DNA of 64,000 nucleotides from Psychrobacter sp. AH5. GTDB taxonomy: Bacteria > Pseudomonadota > Gammaproteobacteria > Pseudomonadales > Moraxellaceae. A program made the position numbers and the translations under genes. The notes beneath the pieces are model-generated. The model saw only the letters and a list, made by a program, of their open reading frames with translations. It made no database searches and had not been told where the DNA came from. The stretch lies in the NCBI RefSeq assembly GCF_040371085.1, contig NZ_JAMBMT010000006.1, forward strand, positions 87,211 through 151,210, in the 5' to 3' direction. Position 1 is the first letter of the stretch. Each line of letters begins with the position of its first letter. Below, one piece after another: positions 60,041 to 64,000 of the stretch.

Positions 60041-60627
60041 AGACTTCGAGAAAATAGATTTCGTGTTATTTACTTTGTGGACAGTATGAGACTTAGAATA
60101 CAGGGAAACTGAGTTGATGCAGTGCGTTGGGGAGATGTTGTAAATTTTTCGGGATTAAAATGTATGACTGAAGCGGTTTTAAAAGGATTTTTATTTGGTG
60201 TTAAAGATTCAAATGGAAATGCCGATTTACTTTTATTAATCAGAATAAAATGCCTTAAGAAAAGTAAAAATTATAGAGTTGACGTTTTTTAACTGATGAT
60301 ATTATGTATGTATTATGGCTGAATCAAATAAATCAGTATGACATGCAAGTTTTTGCTACAGATTTAAGTGAATGTCCTAATAAAAGCCAGCTAAATAGTA
60401 CAGCGAAAATTTGGGCAGAAGGTGATTGCTGAAATTCAAAATCACATATGGTATGGGTTTTCTATCGCTTTTTTAGATCGTTACTGCCAGTAAAAGATGG
60501 TCACCACGGTGAATTTGGACGATAAAATTGGATGGGGTATGTTTGCGTACTACTGACACCAAATAAGAATAGAGGTAGTAAGAAATATATTGGATCAGGA
60601 TATTGTAAGTGCCTGTTTGAACACTGA
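60041..60627 (+). pseudogene. Possible broken coding sequence, unknown product
   Basis: I do not recognise a family. One frame runs from 60041 to 60292 with a single internal TGA (60110). Its second part, 60113-60292, is 60 codons, and an ATG at 60164 would give 42 codons. At the T run around 60,285-60,290, adding one T joins it to the next frame (60283 onward), which continues to a TGA at 60625 with only TGA 60430 and TAA 60523 inside. The joined product would include 'MTEAVLKGFLFGVKDSNG' and 'YVLWLNQINQYDMQVFATDL'. Codon choice looks like an AT-rich gene (TTA, AAA, GAT, AAT). About 195 codons with three stops is fewer stops than chance at this composition (roughly 11 expected by my estimate), but I chose the frames after looking. 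It could be chance, decay or sequencing error. Confidence 0.22.
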
Positions 60628-60698
60628 ATATAGTGAGCCGCTTTTACTTTCATTTTCTGTATAGAATTACAAAAATAAAGTGAAAATATATCACTCAT
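60501..60698 (-). CDS. Short open frame, probably chance
   Basis: This is a 65-codon ATG frame antisense to the end of the possible broken gene at 60,041-60,627. It has a hydrophobic stretch around residues 38-48 (YFLLPLFLFGV). I see no convincing ribosome-binding sequence and recognise no family. At this AT-rich composition, frames of this length are expected by chance. Confidence 0.07.
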   Translation of the reverse strand: MSDIFSLYFCNSIQKMKVKAAHYIQCSNRHLQYPDPIYFLLPLFLFGVSSTQTYPIQFYRPNSPW

Positions 60699-60845
60699 TT
60701 TAAATTTTTCTAATATTATAGGAATTTGTTATTGTCCGGTTTTTATGCTACTATCGTATGAAAACGATCTAGCCCAGCTTCGTTAAACTAAGCATTAGCT
60801 CTCTTTTTACAATAAGTCATTATCCATTATGGCCCATCAACGTGA

Positions 60846-61136
60846 TCAGCTTTCTGTCTTTGATCGTCTGACGGAGGCTAGCTTATTGCATAATACGGAC
60901 CCCAAATCGTCTAACTTTTCTGCAAAGTACCATGGCATAGTCCTAGGCAATATAAACAATTGGCATTTGCTTATACCATACATCGGGGGGAAGGCACCAT
61001 TTTTATAACCCTTGGTAAATAATGTCGCGCTTAGTGTATCGTCTGCATTTGAGCTATCAGGACTTTCTAAATAGCGGCTAATAAAGCTGCTGGCCCATGA
61101 CAAATTACTAAGACAAATATATTGTCGTGACCACAC
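60846..61136 (-). CDS. Hypothetical open frame, 96 codons with GTG start
   Basis: One of the two longest frames in the ordinary-composition part. The start is GTG. The frame is open a few codons further upstream, to a TAA, with no ATG. I recognise no domain. The product is mixed in composition with no clear signal peptide or membrane segment. With about 6% stop codons per frame position, I estimate that one or two frames of 90-100 codons are expected by chance in 4.8 kb on both strands, so length alone does not support a gene. The short frames upstream do not form an operon. Confidence 0.12.
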   Translation of the reverse strand: MWSRQYICLSNLSWASSFISRYLESPDSSNADDTLSATLFTKGYKNGAFPPMYGISKCQLFILPRTMPWYFAEKLDDLGSVLCNKLASVRRSKTES

Positions 61137-61616
61137 GTAGCACTCGCCGTTTTATCTTTCAGGCAAACCCACATCGCACCGTGAAACCCCGGGGAATAAG
61201 ATAGCCGCATATTCGTTATTGGCCGCACTATCACCTATCTATAGCGAACCTAAGCTGAGATCACTTTGGTGATTTACGTAGGACTCGTTCACACAATAGA
61301 TTGCCTTGACGTCTTTATCACCTCTTGCTTCGCCCATTGCTCGAACTTACCGCTCACCTGTCGGCGTAAAGTAAATGGCTTACTTCAAATCTGGCTTTTG
61401 TGAATATGTAATAAATGGCACAATCATCTCTACCGGTTGATTAACGTATCGAATTATTAACCTTCGCCTAGTCCATGACTGCTGCTTCGTTCAGACCATC
61501 ATGATTTTTTTATGCCTTTATTAAGGCGTATCGTACTCGTATTGTCGTAGTTGGTTTTGCTTGGCGCGCTAATTTTAGTGAGACTTTGATGGAATATATA
61601 TCCCTGCCTCCATGCT
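61137..61616. other. 480 bases with no supported feature
   Basis: The composition is ordinary. On the - strand, short frames of about 30 codons follow one another in different phases (for example one ending at 61289), which could be a decayed gene but is also what chance gives. I see no tRNA, terminator or repeat. Confidence 0.5.
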
Positions 61617-61865
61617 GTGGATCTAAGCCCAAGGGTCTTTAGCATTATCTACAAGAATTTTGGCTTTTGCCTAAAAGATCTTGCTTTTCATAACGTCCTC
61701 CTTTTTGATAGGTGTTTTTATTATTTAATATTAAAATTGATCAATCGATTATCTATACTATACCGATTGGCTATTGCTGAGAATAAAGTAACAAAACAGA
61801 GGGAGCGTTCAATACGCGTGAGTTTTTTATATTTCCGTAACTTTGTTTTCAATTATATTATCTGA
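61617..61865 (+). CDS. Hypothetical open frame, 82 codons with GTG start
   Basis: This lies in an AT-rich stretch, where long Leu/Ile/Phe-rich frames are common by chance. It has a hydrophobic segment around residues 27-41 (VLLFDRCFYYLILKL). The start is GTG without a clear ribosome-binding sequence. I recognise no family and there is no partner gene next to it. Confidence 0.08.
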   Translation: MDLSPRVFSIIYKNFGFCLKDLAFHNVLLFDRCFYYLILKLINRLSILYRLAIAENKVTKQRERSIRVSFLYFRNFVFNYII

Positions 61866-61992
61866 AAAATATTAAAGCGGTAAAAAGCTAGATTCGTTTT
61901 TTTTAACACGTATTAGAGATGCGTAGGTTAAAAATTTTGCTGTCCACATAGCCTTAAGGCTAGAGCACCAAAGTCACTCGTATTAATCAATC

Positions 61993-62283
61993 ATGAACTG
62001 CTTTTATATCAAGCCTCTAAAGTCCAGTAGACCTTTTGGCACTATAATATTGGCATTATCAAAATACTCGCTTAGTAAAGCGATGCCGAAGACGATTAGC
62101 AAGCAAGTAGAGCGATACAATTGTTTTTTGATAATGGGGGCGTTGGATATATTAACAAAACAGCAAGTAAACACTAATACTAAACGCAGATATGCAAAGC
62201 GTCCTGCAAGACCGGTTGTCTCATTGTTCTTTTTGAAAGTGAAAGTTACAACCCACTTTCTTTTCAGCATAGAGAAAGCTTAA
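61993..62283 (+). CDS. Hypothetical open frame, 96 codons, overlapping an antisense frame
   Basis: The ATG start is not preceded by a purine-rich ribosome site. The product is basic (many Lys and Arg) with no recognised motif. The frame at 62004-62270 on the opposite strand covers nearly the same bases. At most one of the two could be real, and both may be chance. Length is at the chance level for this region. Confidence 0.1.
   Translation: MNCFYIKPLKSSRPFGTIILALSKYSLSKAMPKTISKQVERYNCFLIMGALDILTKQQVNTNTKRRYAKRPARPVVSLFFLKVKVTTHFLFSIEKA
62004..62270 (-). CDS. Hypothetical open frame, 88 codons, possibly membrane-associated
   Basis: The ATG frame has two hydrophobic stretches, around residues 29-42 (LVLVFTCCFVNI) and 56-67 (CLLIVFGIALLS). 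These would suit a small membrane protein. There is no ribosome-binding sequence at the start and no recognised family. It is fully antisense to the frame at 61993-62283. On the same strand just upstream lies the possible broken frame at 62,358-62,708, in a different phase. Confidence 0.1.
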   Translation of the reverse strand: MLKRKWVVTFTFKKNNETTGLAGRFAYLRLVLVFTCCFVNISNAPIIKKQLYRSTCLLIVFGIALLSEYFDNANIIVPKGLLDFRGLI

Positions 62284-62357
62284 AATACTCATAACAAATA
62301 CAGAAAAAGGGTAAGCAACGCGGTCGCCCAATACCCACCTAGCGCTTCAACATATTT

Positions 62358-62708
62358 TCAAATCGAAATAAAGTCGAATACGTTTGTCAATTCGTTTATA
62401 TGTCGTGCTAACTGGACAAATTTCCGTCTTGCTGTTCGCTTCGCAAAATTCCAAGCCTTGGACTAAATTTTATCCCAGTAGCGCTTAGCGAAATTACACT
62501 CCCATTCTACAAAGTTCTTTTACAGCTGCAAGCAGCAGTAATGGGCTCTTTTCTGGGTAGGAACGGGGTACAAATAAGTTTCTTTAATGTTGCTTTGCGC
62601 AAAAAAAACGGCTGACCATAACACAAAATACTCATCGAACTTGGGATGTTCCTTAGGCGCGCAATTAAAAACATATTTCACAAATATTAAAAATCGACTT
62701 ATCTTCAA
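62358..62708 (-). pseudogene. Possible broken coding sequence on the - strand, unknown product
   Basis: A single frame starts with TTG at 62708 and runs 62 codons to TAA at 62520-62522. It then continues open for 18 codons to TAG at 62463-62465 and for 34 more to TGA at 62358-62360. The product looks protein-like ('KISRFLIFVKYVFNC', then 'KNFVEWECNFAKRYWDKI'). Two internal stops in 117 codons is below the roughly seven I would expect by chance. However, a second overlapping frame on this strand is also fairly open, which weakens the case. I recognise no family. Decay, sequencing error and chance are all possible. Confidence 0.15.
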
Positions 62709-62871
62709 TACCTGTCCATAACGGATGTACTAATTCCATACGCTAATATATTCCAGCCCATGTTGCGGCACTTAAATTTCGTTGGGCGCCTTGCTCATCA
62801 ATCACCGATCAATAGCCTCTACTCTGCGTCATGATAGCTAAACATTGTGTACCTCCATTCTCACAAAGCGC

Positions 62872-63150
62872 TCAAATAGCCCTGCATACCGACAACAAAA
62901 TCGCAATAACTAGGCTTATTAGAAGATAGCACGCGTACGAGTCATCATTCCCGGCATCATTCATACCCCAGACATACAACGCGCATAGCACCAAACAACG
63001 TGGAAGACGAGTTTTATCGCAGCATCGACAAACTTTTGGATCGTTAGTAATGGCTCCCATCGCTACCCGACTATCGAGAAAGCTTTGCTGACGGAATGCA
63101 AGTTGCCCTACCATAAATCTAATAGAGTATTTTGGTAGTTCAGAACTCAT
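62872..63150 (-). CDS. Hypothetical open frame, 92 codons, with C-terminal membrane segment
   Basis: This is the best single open frame in the window, though still weak. It has an ATG start with an AGAGG eight bases upstream, a plausible bacterial ribosome-binding site. The product has a Cys-rich middle (Cys 41, 43, 44, 52 and 56, with 'CRCC' at 41-44) and a hydrophobic segment at residues 73-89 that could span a membrane. I recognise no family. Length is within chance expectation. The neighbours are unrelated short frames, so context gives no help. Confidence 0.17.
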   Translation of the reverse strand: MSSELPKYSIRFMVGQLAFRQQSFLDSRVAMGAITNDPKVCRCCDKTRLPRCLVLCALYVWGMNDAGNDDSYACYLLISLVIAILLSVCRAI

Positions 63151-63272
63151 CTAAAACGCCTCTTGTCACCGGCTAGGTATTCATCGCGCGTCACACACAT
63201 TCACAAGCCATACGTATGGCGCGACAAAGGCTTTGAAAGGTTGATTCGATTTATGATGGCTGTTTTTGCCTT

Positions 63273-63512
63273 TTAGATTATCCACAATGACGTCATCCAT
63301 GAGTGATTTGAACAAAACCAGTAAAGACGCGCTAAATAAATCCACACGAACGTTCCGTAAATGCGAGCGAGGTAAAAGGAATGTCCATACATGCAGCCCT
63401 GGACGCCTTTAAGGTCAACCACCGCGCAGTGACGACCAACAGTGGGCGCATAAAAATGGTCCGTATCGACAATCCTTTTTATCAACCGGAGGCTTGATGA
63501 AAGGCGGCCCAA
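63273..63512 (-). CDS. Short open frame, probably chance
   Basis: This is a 79-codon frame with a TTG start, a weak choice. The opposite strand carries two ATG frames, 63299-63412 (37 codons, Lys/Arg-rich) and 63381-63497 (38 codons, preceded by 'aggtaaaagga'), which overlap in different phases. None of the three is recognisable. Confidence 0.06.
   Translation of the reverse strand: MGRLSSSLRLIKRIVDTDHFYAPTVGRHCAVVDLKGVQGCMYGHSFYLARIYGTFVWIYLARLYWFCSNHSWMTSLWII
63381..63497 (+). CDS. Very short ATG frame with purine-rich leader, probably chance
   Basis: 38 codons, starting MSIHAALDAF and ending NPFYQPEA. A purine-rich stretch (aggtaaaagga) is directly upstream, but the AGG core is about 7-10 bases from ATG only in one reading. 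It overlaps another short frame (63299-63412) in a different phase. The amino-acid pattern looks natural, but 38 codons carry no statistical weight. Confidence 0.07.
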   Translation: MSIHAALDAFKVNHRAVTTNSGRIKMVRIDNPFYQPEA

Positions 63513-63603
63513 AGTACTAACCGGTTCTTCAACGCTAATGGTATCGTGTCAATAAAGGGTTCGCCCGTGCATTTGAATATCTAGAGTCAAACTCCGTGGA
63601 CGC

Positions 63604-63837
63604 TTGATTTTGGATCGATCATATGATACAAAATTGTACGACTGTATCGACTTCCGGACCGTCAAGCGTGTGACGCGGCAATTGACATTGGTCCAGCGGT
63701 GTTACGCTCGAACGTCGTACGACACTGACGACCATAATATTTATATCAGGGTTTCATTTTTGAATCATACTCATATGATACTCTACTCTCGAATAAATAA
63801 AGTGTCTGTATCTAGTTTGGATTATCTGATATCATAG
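63604..63837 (+). CDS. Short open frame, probably chance
   Basis: This is a 77-codon frame with a TTG start and no ribosome-binding sequence. The product is rich in Thr, Arg, Asp and Tyr, with no recognised motif. It ends at a TAG near 63,835. The remaining bases to 64,000 hold no frame or RNA that I can support. Confidence 0.06.
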   Translation: MILDRSYDTKLYDCIDFRTVKRVTRQLTLVQRCYARTSYDTDDHNIYIRVSFLNHTHMILYSRINKVSVSSLDYLIS

Positions 63838-64000
63838 CAAAACGCGCTATAACGGCTATGGCAGACGTTTAGCACGCACATATTCTGCCTTATTCTGCGA
63901 AAATAGTGAATTAAAGTAATTTCCAATCATCCCCTACTATTACACTTTATTATTCTTGGACCATCTTATGCCTTTTAGAAGCCAATAGCTATTAATGACT

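Overview
This window does not look like an ordinary stretch of genome, and I find no gene in it that I can name. It falls into two very different parts.

Part one, 1 to about 59,231, contains almost no cytosine on the + strand: I count about 15 C in 59 kb by eye. It is a head-to-tail array of a unit of about 15 kb. Landmarks recur in the same order and orientation: a 'gatagaattt' box (380, 13811, 42151, 57435), a 'tttagtgtga' box (2921, 16742, 45223), a 'tgaagagatt' box (23881, 37015, 51964) and a 'gattagatgg' box (9843, 24893, 38033, 53072). Copies differ mainly by small insertions and deletions, often in G or T runs. Inside the array are tracts that have lost A as well, leaving only G and T. 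The largest covers 29,185-35,681 and takes the place of most of the third copy. A 15-base match between one tract and an A-containing copy at the same offset suggests that the tracts are the same repeat with A read as G.

This part cannot encode normal proteins. Without C, the + strand has no codons for Ala, Pro, His, Gln or Thr, and the - strand has essentially no ATG, GTG or TTG. The very long open frames (over 2,000 codons in all three + frames at 28.6-35.7 kb) exist only because no stop codon can be written without A.

Part two, 59,232-64,000, regains C gradually over about 1.5 kb and then has ordinary four-base composition, roughly 40% GC. Its open frames are no longer than chance predicts (best 96 codons). 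Two stretches look like coding sequence broken by stops and a frameshift (60,041-60,627 + and 62,358-62,708 -), but I recognise no family. I see no tRNA, rRNA, CRISPR array or insertion sequence.

The organism cannot be inferred. The explanations I consider are: (1) a C-to-T (and locally A-to-G) converted, noisy sequence of a tandem or circular 15-kb molecule, such as deaminated or bisulfite-type data; (2) a base-calling, assembly or computer-generated artefact; (3) a natural array with extreme strand asymmetry. I think an artefact or converted sequence is much more likely than a natural array. The interest lies in the alphabet collapse and the 15-kb periodicity, not in genes.
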